Source of the DNA: Terrimonas ginsenosidimutans
Lineage (GTDB): Bacteria; Bacteroidota; Bacteroidia; Chitinophagales; Chitinophagaceae
Assembly: GCF_022012415.1 (NCBI RefSeq)
Contig: NZ_JAKLTR010000014.1
Location: 172,480-236,479 of the forward strand
Length of the DNA: 64,000 nucleotides
Reading direction: 5' to 3'
In this document: positions 9,685-18,035 of the stretch, one piece after another
Numbering within the stretch: the first letter of the stretch is position 1
Layout: every line of letters begins with the position of its first letter
Translations under genes and position numbers: made by a program
The notes under the pieces: generated by a model
What the model saw: the letters and a program-made list of their open reading frames with translations, nothing else
The model's database searches: none
Told to the model about the DNA's origin: nothing

Positions 9685-9822
9685 AATTGGCAATTTAGGT
9701 TTGGAATATTAATGGAAAAATAAGGATTGTCCCCTTTTCGTAAAAATTTAATTTTTAAGGAGAAAGAATAAAATGTTGAAATCTTCGGGGCTCCCGGATT
9801 GGGTAGATTTTGCGGGTCGTGT

Positions 9823-9830
9823 TACTTTCG
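9823..9830 (+). promoter_or_regulatory. -7 box (TACTTTCG) for purC
   Basis: TACTTTCG differs by one base from TAnnTTTG and ends 3 bp before the purC ATG, which would give a leaderless transcript. Confidence 0.4.
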
Positions 9831-9833
9831 ATT

Positions 9834-10748
9834 ATGAATATTTTTTCTTTCCCCGGACAAACCGCTTTTTACAGCGGAAAAGTGCGCGATGTGTACACGA
9901 TCGGTGACCGCCTCGTGATGGTTGCTTCTGACAGGATCTCCGCATTTGACGTGATATTGCCAAGACCGATCCCGTTCAAAGGACAAGTGCTTAACCAGAT
10001 CGCAGCTTATATGCTGGAAGCAACACGTGATATCTGTCCGAACTGGCTTGAAACAGTGCCTGCTCCCAATGTTTCTGTTGGAAAAAAATGTGTACCCTTC
10101 AGGATCGAAATGGTGGTGAGAGGCAATCTTACGGGCCATGCCTGGAGAACATATTCTTCGGGTCAGCGCACGCTCTGCGGCGCAGCAATGCCTGAAGGAA
10201 TGAAAGAAAATGATTACTTCCCCTCCCCGATCATCACTCCATCAACCAAAGCAGAACAGGGACACGATGAAGATATTTCTCCCGATGAGATCCTGAACAA
10301 AGGTCTGGCAACTGCCCAGGAATGGGCCATCCTCAGCGAATACGCATTGCAGTTGTTTGAAAAAGGAAAAGAGATCGCCGCAAAACAGGGACTTATACTT
10401 GTAGATACAAAGTATGAGTTCGGGAAGATCGGTGACACTGTTTACCTGATGGATGAGATCCATACGCCGGACAGCTCCCGCTATTTCTACGCAGAAGGCT
10501 TTGAAGATCGTCAGCAAAAAGGCGAGCGTCAGAAACAACTGAGTAAAGAATTTGTACGGGAATGGCTGATCGCTAACAACTTCATGGGCAAAGAAGGACA
10601 ATCTGTTCCCGAAATGACCGATGAATGGGTAAATACGATCTCACAACGCTATATTGAGCTGTACGAAAAAGTGATCGGTGAAAAGTTTAAACCCGAATTG
10701 CTTTCAGAACAGGAAACATATGATAAAGTAGTTGCTGCTTTGCGATAA
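9834..10748 (+). CDS. purC: Phosphoribosylaminoimidazole-succinocarboxamide (SAICAR) synthase
   Basis: 304 residues starting at ATG 9834 (MNIFSFPG). It carries the N-terminal KVRDVY motif (residues 16-21) and SDRISAFD, plus the later DTKYEFG and [11 protein letters not shown] segments of the SAICAR synthase fold. It joins aspartate to CAIR in step 8 of purine synthesis, using ATP. Length fits the longer form found in Bacteroidota. A long perfect inverted repeat lies 8 bp beyond the stop codon and separates it from a convergent lipoprotein gene. Confidence 0.95.
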   Translation: MNIFSFPGQTAFYSGKVRDVYTIGDRLVMVASDRISAFDVILPRPIPFKGQVLNQIAAYMLEATRDICPNWLETVPAPNVSVGKKCVPFRIEMVVRGNLTGHAWRTYSSGQRTLCGAAMPEGMKENDYFPSPIITPSTKAEQGHDEDISPDEILNKGLATAQEWAILSEYALQLFEKGKEIAAKQGLILVDTKYEFGKIGDTVYLMDEIHTPDSSRYFYAEGFEDRQQKGERQKQLSKEFVREWLIANNFMGKEGQSVPEMTDEWVNTISQRYIELYEKVIGEKFKPELLSEQETYDKVVAALR

Positions 10749-10756
10749 TGAGTTAT

Positions 10757-10824
10757 AATGTTTAAAGGTTTAATAGTTTGAAAGTTCACCGAAAAACTTT
10801 CAAACTATTAAACCTTTAAACATT
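10757..10824. terminator. Family C palindrome (C2), bidirectional terminator candidate
   Basis: A perfect 30-base inverted repeat (10757-10786 / 10795-10824) made of TTTAAA-type words (AATGTTTAAAGGTTTAATAG) with an 8-base loop. It sits between the convergent purC and lipoprotein stop codons, 8 and 20 bp away. The stem is AT-rich and much longer than an ordinary terminator stem. Confidence 0.8.
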
Positions 10825-10844
10825 TAAACCCTGAGTCCTTTTAC

Positions 10845-11264
10845 TTACTTCTTCTTCAGCAATCCCTGCTTGATGGTTTTCTTTTCAGCAGTTCTGCTGT
10901 ATCCGTAGCAAAGGTTGTCGATCAGGTACTGTGCTTCACCATAAGTAAGCCAGTAGTCAGTGATCTCACCCCGCATGATAGAATTATCTGTATAGTTGTA
11001 CAGGTCACGGAAACCGAGGCGGCTAAGATCACCATACACTTCATCTCCTTCGTAAGGGCGGTAGCCGTTTGAGCGGACGACTGTGTAACCATCCTGTGTT
11101 TCGATCACAAAGTAAGGACAGTAGTTATCACTGTACACCACCACACCATATTCTTTTGAGAGCCAGTAGTCGTTCCCCTCTTCCTGGTAAGAACGTTTAG
11201 TACAACTTGCAAGCAATACCACTGATAAGATCAGCATGGAGGAAATTGTAAATATCTTTTTCAT
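10845..11264 (-). CDS. Small lipoprotein, unknown function
   Basis: 139 residues with lipobox LLASC (Cys21). The mature part is rich in Tyr and Asp with many aromatic residues (DNYCPYFVIETQDGY, YRPYEGDEVYGDL) and ends in a basic tail with KKTIKQGLLKKK. No known domain recognised. Convergent with purC and apparently a monocistronic envelope protein. Confidence 0.75.
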   Translation of the reverse strand: MKKIFTISSMLILSVVLLASCTKRSYQEEGNDYWLSKEYGVVVYSDNYCPYFVIETQDGYTVVRSNGYRPYEGDEVYGDLSRLGFRDLYNYTDNSIMRGEITDYWLTYGEAQYLIDNLCYGYSRTAEKKTIKQGLLKKK

Positions 11265-11469
11265 AGTAGTTCAATTTTGAGATTTACGATCTGGTTGTTT
11301 TCTTTAATACTATGACTGTTCACTATTCCTGAAAGTTTGATCACCGATTGTTAAAAATGAATCAAAAGCCGTATGATTTTTGTTAAAGAAATTATAGGGA
11401 ATATTAAGGGCAGATGAGTAATTTAACACCCTGAAGAAAATTCATTTGATCACCTTATATCCCGTAGTG

Positions 11470-12591
11470 ATGAAAAAACTTATTTTTTTGGTTATATTCT
11501 TATCTACTATGTCAGTTCTAAACAGTCAGGAGCCGTTTTTACTTGTTGGCACTTACACAGGCGGAGCAAGCAAAGGCATTTATGTTTACAGGTTCAACAG
11601 TGCTACAGGCGCCAGCGTTCTTATTGATAGTGCGGTAACGGAGAATCCCTCCTATCTCGCCGTATCACCCGATAAAAAGTATGTATACGCCGCTAATGAG
11701 AACGGGAATGATCAGGGAAACGGAGGCAGCATCACTTCATTCTCCTTCGATAAAAAAACAGGCAGGCTTACCAGGCTGAACAGTCAGTCTTCAGAAGGTA
11801 ATCACCCTTGCTTTGTTGCCGTACACAAGAGTGGTAAATGGGTTGTTGCCGGCAATTACAGCTCAGGAACACTTGCACTCTATCCTGTACAGAAAGATGG
11901 ATCGCTTGGCGCAGCTGCTCAGGTGATCAAACATGAAGGCAGAAGTGTAAACGCTGACCGTCAGGGTGGCCCGCATGTGCATAACACGGTCTTCTCACCC
12001 GATGGAAAATTTCTTTTTGTCGCGGATCTTGGCATCGATAAGGTGATGACTTACGCCTTTGACAGCAAAGCAGGTAAACTCACGCCGGCTGAAATGCCAT
12101 TCACCGAAGTGGAAGCAGGTGACGGCCCGCGTCATCTTACCTTTGCGCCTTCCGGTAAATATGCTTATCTGGCGACTGAAATGCGGGGAGGTGTAGAAGC
12201 ATTCAAATATCATAAGAATGGGCAGCTCGAACATCTTCAGCATTACTCAGCATTGCCTCCTGAATACAATGGCCCGGCGGATGGCGCTGACATACATGTG
12301 TCAACAGATGGCAGGTATCTCTATTCTTCCACACGCGGGCAATCAAATTCAATCGGCATTTTTGCCATCGACCCACGCACAGGGCTGATCACCTATGTAG
12401 CCCATCAGTCAACACTGGGTAAAACACCCCGTAACTTCAATCTGGATCCAACAGGTAAATTCCTGCTGGCCGCCAATCAAAACAGCGACGAGATCGTTGT
12501 GTTCAAAAGAGATAAATCTTCCGGCCTGCTGGAAGACAGCGGGCACAGAATAGAAGTGGGAAAACCGGTTTGTGTGGAGTGGGTGGATTAG
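11470..12591 (+). CDS. Lactonase-fold (6-phosphogluconolactonase-like) beta-propeller protein
   Basis: 373 residues from the ATG at 11470 (MKKLIFLV). N-terminal signal peptide of about 20 residues, then repeated beta-propeller blades of the 7-bladed lactonase family: VSPDKKYVYAANE, FSPDGKFLFVADLG, STDGRYLYSSTRG, LDPTGKFLLAANQN. The family includes YbhE/Pgl 6-phosphogluconolactonase, but exported Bacteroidota members may act on other lactones, so the exact substrate is uncertain. Ends within two bases of a family B repeat. Confidence 0.85.
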   Translation: MKKLIFLVIFLSTMSVLNSQEPFLLVGTYTGGASKGIYVYRFNSATGASVLIDSAVTENPSYLAVSPDKKYVYAANENGNDQGNGGSITSFSFDKKTGRLTRLNSQSSEGNHPCFVAVHKSGKWVVAGNYSSGTLALYPVQKDGSLGAAAQVIKHEGRSVNADRQGGPHVHNTVFSPDGKFLFVADLGIDKVMTYAFDSKAGKLTPAEMPFTEVEAGDGPRHLTFAPSGKYAYLATEMRGGVEAFKYHKNGQLEHLQHYSALPPEYNGPADGADIHVSTDGRYLYSSTRGQSNSIGIFAIDPRTGLITYVAHQSTLGKTPRNFNLDPTGKFLLAANQNSDEIVVFKRDKSSGLLEDSGHRIEVGKPVCVEWVD

Positions 12592-12798
12592 GAGGGGTTG
12601 TGGAGGTTGGAAGGTTCCATAGGTTTCACAGGTTTTGTGTACCATCTTTAATAATATTGAAGAGGTTTAATAAGCAGTCAGCACAACTACTTATTAAACC
12701 TCTTCAATTTAAGAGCGTATTTACCCGAAAAAACTTATGGAACTATTGGAACCTATGAAACCTCCCAAACCTGCCAAACCTACTAGCCTCCCAACTTC
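12592..12798. repeat. Family B quasi-palindrome with inner hairpin (B1)
   Basis: Outer arms carry iterated AGGTTCCATAGGTTTCACAG-type words on the left and the inverted AACCTATGAAACCTCCCAAA words on the right. Nested inside is a perfect 18-bp stem TTGAAGAGGTTTAATAAG (12657-12674) / its complement (12690-12707). The whole element fills the gap between two convergent stop codons, 0 and 3 bp away. Confidence 0.85.
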
Positions 12799-12801
12799 CC
12801 C

Positions 12802-13833
12802 TCATCCCCCATTCAACTTCGGCTTGCGTTGTCTTGACTTATTGAAAACGTTCCTTCCTTTATCAGCTCCTTTGCGCAATTCCTTTTGCTGCTCGACGGG
12901 AAGATGGATCACTTCCTGGCAGGCAGTGCTGCAGCATTGATCATACTTTTCCCGGCATTCATCACACTGGATGAACAGCAGATGGCAGGCATCATTGACG
13001 CAGTTAACGTGTGTGTCTGCAGGCTTTCCACACTGGTGGCATTGAGCAATGATCTCTTCGGTGATACGTTCGCCCAACCGCTGATCAAACACAAAATTCT
13101 TTCCATGGAATTTATTGGCAAGCCCCTGCTCTTTTACCTGGTTGGTATAATTAATAATACCTCCTTCGAGATGAAATACATTTTTAAACCCTTTATGCAG
13201 CATAAAGGCGGAAGCTTTTTCGCAACGGATACCACCTGTGCAATACATGATGATGTTGGCTTCTTTGTTTGCTTCCATCATGTCCACCGCCATCGGCAAC
13301 TGATCTCGGAATGTATCACTTGGAACCTCAATAGCATTTTCAAAATGCCCCACTTCAAATTCATAGTGATTGCGCATATCAATGATCACCGTATCAGGGT
13401 CATCAGATAGCTGATTGAATTGTTCTGCATTCACATAACGTCCCTTGTTGGCCATATCGAATGTTTCGTCTTCGATCCCATCGGCTACGATCTTATTGCG
13501 GACTTTTATATCCAGCACATAAAACGACTTACCGTCATCATCCACGGCAATGTTCAACCGGAGGCCATCCAGTTCCGGATAAGAATACAGGTACGAACGA
13601 AATGCATCCACATTTGCGGAAGGAACGCTGATCTGTGCATTGATCCCCTCCGCAGCCACATAGATACGTCCCATTACACCGAGCTCCGTCAGTGCCCGGT
13701 AAAGAGTGTTCCTGAATACCGCAGGATCTTCGATCCTGAAATAACAATAAAAGGAAATAGTGGTGCGCGGAGTCGGATCATTCAATATACGATCCTTCAA
13801 CTCCTGCCGGGAGATGCGATTGTGTAAGGCCAT
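12802..13833 (-). CDS. trhO: tRNA uridine-34 5-hydroxylase (oxygen-dependent), rhodanese family
   Basis: 343 residues from [13 protein letters not shown] (ATG at 13833), the start that aligns with E. coli YceA/TrhO; an upstream ATG would add 14 residues. An N-terminal acylphosphatase-like fold holds AEGINAQIS, then the rhodanese domain with the active-site loop [10 protein letters not shown]. The C-terminal cysteine-rich stretch (CHQCGKP..CVNDAC..CDEC) probably binds metal. The enzyme hydroxylates U34 of tRNA at C5, the first step to cmo5U-type wobble bases. Convergent with the lactonase gene. Confidence 0.93.
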   Translation of the reverse strand: MALHNRISRQELKDRILNDPTPRTTISFYCYFRIEDPAVFRNTLYRALTELGVMGRIYVAAEGINAQISVPSANVDAFRSYLYSYPELDGLRLNIAVDDDGKSFYVLDIKVRNKIVADGIEDETFDMANKGRYVNAEQFNQLSDDPDTVIIDMRNHYEFEVGHFENAIEVPSDTFRDQLPMAVDMMEANKEANIIMYCTGGIRCEKASAFMLHKGFKNVFHLEGGIINYTNQVKEQGLANKFHGKNFVFDQRLGERITEEIIAQCHQCGKPADTHVNCVNDACHLLFIQCDECREKYDQCCSTACQEVIHLPVEQQKELRKGADKGRNVFNKSRQRKPKLNGG

Positions 13834-14005
13834 CTTTTTTTCAATTTGATCCCGGAATGACCGGGAAATAAACATTATTGGACAGTTGCAGGCTGAACCA
13901 AATTGCAGCGCAAAGTTAGGCTAAGAGCAGGAAAGACGAAAAGGATGGAACCCGATTTTGCAGATTTGCATACTTATTTAAAAACCAGTTATTTGAATAA
14001 ATATA

Positions 14006-14042
14006 AAGAGGGGAAACAGGACCAAAGATCCTCTTCCCCCTC
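14006..14042 (-). terminator. Terminator downstream of the DUF5686 gene
   Basis: On the minus strand, GAGGGGGAAGAGGA pairs imperfectly with TCCTGTTTCCCCTC and is followed by TTTATATTTATT, about 20 bp past the stop codon. Confidence 0.6.
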
Positions 14043-14062
14043 TCTTTTCTTTTAGCTCCGGG

Positions 14063-16555
14063 TTATTTGAAGGAGACTTTGCCTCCGATCAGTCCGCCGA
14101 GACCAACACGAACACCGAACTTGTTGCCCAGGCCGGGTTGGATCGCGTTAACGAAGTCTACACGGAAGAGCTTAAAGATATTTTCAAGGCCGGCGAATAC
14201 TTCCACGTAATAGTTATCGCTGTTCACGTAGAACGTATTGGCTCCGCCCACAAGATACCATTTCAGTTTGTTGAACAGGGGGATCTTGTTGGTAAGCAAG
14301 CCATTGAAATGATGTTCTGCATGTCCGAACGCATAGAACTTCTCCGCGTTGCTGTAACGGTAATAAGGTGCCAGCTGGAAGCTGTTCAGGTAATTGATAT
14401 TGTAGAATGTCTGGTTCCCATTGAAGTGCTGAAGATCGGGGATAGCGACATTGTTGCTGTTCAGGAAACCTCCTACTCCGATCTTGTACTTGAATTCTCC
14501 TCCCATTTTAAAGTTCATCTTATCGGTAACGGAGAATTTCCATTTATCGAAGTCGGCATCACTACCGAATACCTTTTTAATACCTTTTGCATATTGCAAT
14601 TCAAATTCCGGAGCATCGGAAGACAGCGGCATTTTACCCCATGGATATTCGATGTAGCGCTGACCCGGCTGCCAGATCACAGACGCACCGGCAACAACGG
14701 CCTGGTTGCGGTCAAATGGAAGACCGGCCAGCTCATAAGGATGATTCGGCAATAACACCGCATCTTTATTAAAGAAAGAATAGTCGGTTGTGTTCTGCAA
14801 TGGCAGACGATCCTCATAAGTAAGATGAACATTTAAGCGCAGACCGCTTTCCAGTTTATTGTTGTACTCCACCCTTCCGAACCAGTTCTCATACAGCTTC
14901 ATATAGTTCTTTTTATCAAGAAGCGTATAAGCGGCATTGGTCAGCGGGTTGATAGGATTGTCCTGGTTGAATTGTGAAAGACGTTTACCACCGGAAAGTT
15001 TCAGGTATCTGTTCCGGTAACCCATTGTCTTGGGCCTGATATAAAGGTCTGCATAGGAGTTCAGGTGTGTATTACTGAAACCATACCGCGTATTCCAGTT
15101 AAGCTGGTAATTATATTTCCCTTTGCGGTAATAGTTGAACGATTGCTCAACGTTTACAGAAACACCTTCCACTGTGTTATACTCTACCTGCGGGATCAGT
15201 GGATTCAGGTGCCAGCTGAGCGTTGATCTTTTGCCGTAAAAATTCCTGCCCTGCCCCGACCAGAATATTCCTTTTACGGTAACCGGCTTCTGATTTTTTC
15301 GCAGTGAATCTATATGACGCCTTGATCGCAGCGAATCACGCCAGATCTGGTTAACACTATCCTTGAACACGAAGTTCTGTTTCTCATCATTCTCCAGTGC
15401 AACCGGTCTTGTCATATTCCAGTAGACTGTATCTTTCTTATTAAAGGCCGTATCATATTTCATCAACACACGGCCAAAGTGTTTTTTATTAAAGCTGGGA
15501 TTGATATCGTAATCACTGTAAACGTTCACAAAGTTACCGGTGATATGAAATCCGAATTGTTTGAATACGATATACGCTACCTGGTTCTTCGTTTTCCAGA
15601 TATCTTTTTCTACAGGGGAATGCAATTGGGTTACCCTGATCGTATCAAGCATTTCGAGTGAGTAATCTTTGGTGGTAAAAAGATCGGTGCTGTAGATCCG
15701 CCAGTCGTCTTCAGAGATCTGAATGGTGCCAGTGAAGAGAGGTTCGTTCTTGCGTTTCGGCGTAACACGGATCGTATTGATCATTACCCCGTCTTCCACG
15801 AATGAGCCTTCATATTTGTACCTGTAGTAGTTCAATGCCCCGTCAGCAATAGGAGAAATAAATCCGCGAGGGTTCAGGTTGTTATCAAATACAGAAACGT
15901 TGTTCTGATAGAAATTGATGAAGAACGGAAAGCTCAGTCCGTAGCCACCGCCGCTTTCCCTTGAGGAGATCACTTCCAGTTTTAGTTTGCCCGGTTTTGC
16001 ATAATCCACTTTGGTCAGTGATTCTGACAGAAAGAGGATGCCCTGTCCCGCAGAATCCAGCCCATCGCTATCATCCCTTTCCACTTTTTTTCCAAAAACC
16101 CTGTTGGGCATTCCCTTTGAGCGCATCAATCCTTTGATGTAAACGTTTACCGAGAAGGAATCAACCTGCTCATTATAGTAAGATCTTTTTTTGATCGCAT
16201 TTCTGATGATCTCATAAGCAGGGTCTTCCCCCCTCTTTACCACCACCTCCTGTAAAGTAAGCTCCTGTATCGAAAGTTTGAAATCCAGTGTTTCATCACC
16301 AGCCCCCACCGTAATGGTCTTCTCTGATTTCCCATATCCTATATGCTGGCAGATCAGCGTATATTTTCCGGGGGAAAGATTGATCGAATAACGTCCTGCA
16401 CTATTGGAGGTCGTGCCCTTTGTGGTTCCTTTGATACTTACGGATGCATAGGCTAAAGGATTACCCTGATCATCTGTAATAAGCCCGGAAACTTTTCCTG
16501 CGAAAGAAACGACCGTGATAAAGAGAGAAAAAAATACGAGTAATGTTTTTTGCAT
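14063..16555 (-). CDS. DUF5686 / carboxypeptidase-like regulatory domain outer-membrane protein
   Basis: 830 residues. The ATG at 16555 (MQKTLLVFF) is chosen because it begins a clear signal peptide; the longer upstream frame only reads through the heptad repeat. N-terminal carboxypeptidase-D-like domain (about 20-105, GLITDDQGNPLAYASVSIKG). A long body follows with features of DUF5686 proteins: RNAIKKRSYYNEQVDSFSV, repeated aromatic beta strands, and a C-terminal barrel-like region ending GGLIGGKVSFK. DUF5686 proteins are found in Bacteroidota outer membranes; their role is not established. Confidence 0.85.
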   Translation of the reverse strand: MQKTLLVFFSLFITVVSFAGKVSGLITDDQGNPLAYASVSIKGTTKGTTSNSAGRYSINLSPGKYTLICQHIGYGKSEKTITVGAGDETLDFKLSIQELTLQEVVVKRGEDPAYEIIRNAIKKRSYYNEQVDSFSVNVYIKGLMRSKGMPNRVFGKKVERDDSDGLDSAGQGILFLSESLTKVDYAKPGKLKLEVISSRESGGGYGLSFPFFINFYQNNVSVFDNNLNPRGFISPIADGALNYYRYKYEGSFVEDGVMINTIRVTPKRKNEPLFTGTIQISEDDWRIYSTDLFTTKDYSLEMLDTIRVTQLHSPVEKDIWKTKNQVAYIVFKQFGFHITGNFVNVYSDYDINPSFNKKHFGRVLMKYDTAFNKKDTVYWNMTRPVALENDEKQNFVFKDSVNQIWRDSLRSRRHIDSLRKNQKPVTVKGIFWSGQGRNFYGKRSTLSWHLNPLIPQVEYNTVEGVSVNVEQSFNYYRKGKYNYQLNWNTRYGFSNTHLNSYADLYIRPKTMGYRNRYLKLSGGKRLSQFNQDNPINPLTNAAYTLLDKKNYMKLYENWFGRVEYNNKLESGLRLNVHLTYEDRLPLQNTTDYSFFNKDAVLLPNHPYELAGLPFDRNQAVVAGASVIWQPGQRYIEYPWGKMPLSSDAPEFELQYAKGIKKVFGSDADFDKWKFSVTDKMNFKMGGEFKYKIGVGGFLNSNNVAIPDLQHFNGNQTFYNINYLNSFQLAPYYRYSNAEKFYAFGHAEHHFNGLLTNKIPLFNKLKWYLVGGANTFYVNSDNYYVEVFAGLENIFKLFRVDFVNAIQPGLGNKFGVRVGLGGLIGGKVSFK

Positions 16556-16649
16556 AGCAGTGATTGAGGTGTGGTATGGAACGAAAATACTTCTACAGAT
16601 GTTACAAAAAACAAAAAATGGACAAAGCGGGGGATTGTAGGTACGTAAT

Positions 16650-16913
16650 CGTTGACCGTTGACCGTTGACCGTTGACCGTTGACCGTTGACCGTTGACCG
16701 TTGACCGTTGACCGTTGACCGTTGACCGTTGACCGTTGACCGTTGACCGTTGACCGTTGACCGTTGACCGTTGACCGACACAAATTAAAAGCGAGGGGCT
16801 ATCGTTTATCAACGATAGCCCCTCGCTTTTAATTTGTACACGAAGATCCAATTTTATTCCACCTCACTTGAATTCCGGTCAACGGTCAACGGACAACGGC
16901 CAACGGCCAACGA
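16650..16913. repeat. Family A element with an 18-copy heptad array (A2)
   Basis: 16650-16777 is a near-perfect tandem array of the 7-base unit CGTTGAC, about 18 copies. After the hairpin at 16780-16837, the right arm (16875-16913) carries only about five inverted units (CCGGTCAACGGTCAACGGAC), so one arm has expanded without the other. The right arm ends 4 bp before the TlpA-like stop codon. Translations such as STVNGQR are simply 3 x 7 bases read as codons, not a protein. Confidence 0.9.
16780..16837 (-). terminator. Perfect 27-bp hairpin inside A2
   Basis: 16780-16806 (ACAAATTAAAAGCGAGGGGC...) pairs perfectly with 16811-16837, leaving a 4-base loop. It lies 80 bp past the TlpA-like stop codon; the T-run after the stem is short. 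Probably a transcription terminator. Confidence 0.75.
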
Positions 16914-16916
16914 TCA

Positions 16917-17615
16917 TCACCGCTCCACCGCCTGCCCAATCATCTTCCTCAGCCATGGAATTGTAGAGCGACTGAGCCCGCTGGTATGGAACAATACTTT
17001 TCCTTCTTTGTCTATTACAGCGTGAGTAGGATAAACGGTGATCCCGTATTCGGCAGTGATATACCGGCCGTTGGTGATCATCTGGTAGTTGAACGGGATC
17101 TTTTCGACAAACCGTTTGACTTCTTTTTCTTCATCGAGTGCGACGGCGAGAAAGACTACATTACTGCTGTCTTTGTATTCCTCAACAAGTTTATTTAGCT
17201 CCGGGATCTCGGTACGGCACGGACCGCAATTCACAAACCAGAAATTGAGTATGACTACTTTCCCAATAAGGTCTTTTAATTTGTATTTATTCCCTTCCAG
17301 ATCTTTGGCTACAAAGCTGGCAGGTTTTCGCCCTGTAATAAAAAAGCCGCTTTCGAAGGGCCTGGGCAGATTGTCCTGCCTGTGCCTGATCTCTTCCTCC
17401 GACAAAGCATAGATGATAAAAGCACTGGAAGAAGACGCAGGGTTCTCTGCACGTATCCCGTATTTACCGCTTGATAAAAACGATTTCCAGGCTGATGCAG
17501 GATATACCGTTCCCGCAGTATCTTTTACAATACTGGCATCGGTAAGCCTCGCCTTCTGCGCAAAAGCAATATTTGCCAAAAAGACGGTAATAAAAGCGAC
17601 GATCAGTCTTTTCAT
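16917..17615 (-). CDS. TlpA-family periplasmic thioredoxin-like protein
   Basis: 232 residues: a signal peptide of about 20 residues (IAFAQ), an N-terminal extension of about 75 residues, then a redoxin/TlpA domain with the active site FVNCGPC at Cys130-Cys133 and the cis-Pro segment GITVYPTHAVIDKEG. It probably reduces or oxidises periplasmic protein thiols, as in cytochrome c maturation. Partner unknown. 22 bp upstream on the same strand is a small membrane protein. Confidence 0.88.
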   Translation of the reverse strand: MKRLIVAFITVFLANIAFAQKARLTDASIVKDTAGTVYPASAWKSFLSSGKYGIRAENPASSSSAFIIYALSEEEIRHRQDNLPRPFESGFFITGRKPASFVAKDLEGNKYKLKDLIGKVVILNFWFVNCGPCRTEIPELNKLVEEYKDSSNVVFLAVALDEEKEVKRFVEKIPFNYQMITNGRYITAEYGITVYPTHAVIDKEGKVLFHTSGLSRSTIPWLRKMIGQAVER

Positions 17616-17637
17616 AATGAGCCTGCATTACAAATTA

Positions 17638-18000
17638 TCAGCGGAAGGAGGTCGTTCTTTTAGGTGAACGAAGATAACTGCCGGTCAGTGCAGCAAAACC
17701 AGCTACCAGCCCTCCTATCAGAGCGGTGACCAGGATCAGAAGGATGCTGCTGCTTCCCAGTCCCAGTAATTCCCCGATCCTGGCCGAAAGAAGCCCTTTA
17801 TTTCTGACGTCGAGCCATAAAGCAACGCAGCCCCATAACAGGAAAAGCGCAAGGAACCCTGCCAGAAATGCCTTTCCGGGCCTCTGTGCGACTAATACCG
17901 CTACCAGGAAAGACATGAGTGCCAATGACCACCAGGGAGCGTATAACCCTCCCACAAATGATAATAAAGCCGTAAGAAGAAGTGCCGTTAAAAATTTCAT
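17638..18000 (-). CDS. Small membrane protein, unknown
   Basis: 120 residues with about four hydrophobic helices (MKFLTALLLTALLSFVGG; WWSLALMSFLVAVLVA; FLAGFLALFLLWGCVALWL; ILLILVTALIGGLVAGFAAL) and a basic tail (RSPKRTTSFR). No domain recognised. Sits between the penicillin acylase gene (35 bp) and the TlpA-like gene (22 bp) on the same strand, so the three may form one unit. Confidence 0.75.
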   Translation of the reverse strand: MKFLTALLLTALLSFVGGLYAPWWSLALMSFLVAVLVAQRPGKAFLAGFLALFLLWGCVALWLDVRNKGLLSARIGELLGLGSSSILLILVTALIGGLVAGFAALTGSYLRSPKRTTSFR

Positions 18001-18035
18001 ACAAATCTTTTATTTAGCCAACAGAACTGCTGGTA

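Noticed and set aside
16453..16851. Open frames with STVNGQR repeats (both around 16555-16783 and 16453-16851)
   Set aside because: Any 7-base tandem unit reads as a 7-residue repeat. The frames come from the CGTTGAC array, not from a protein.
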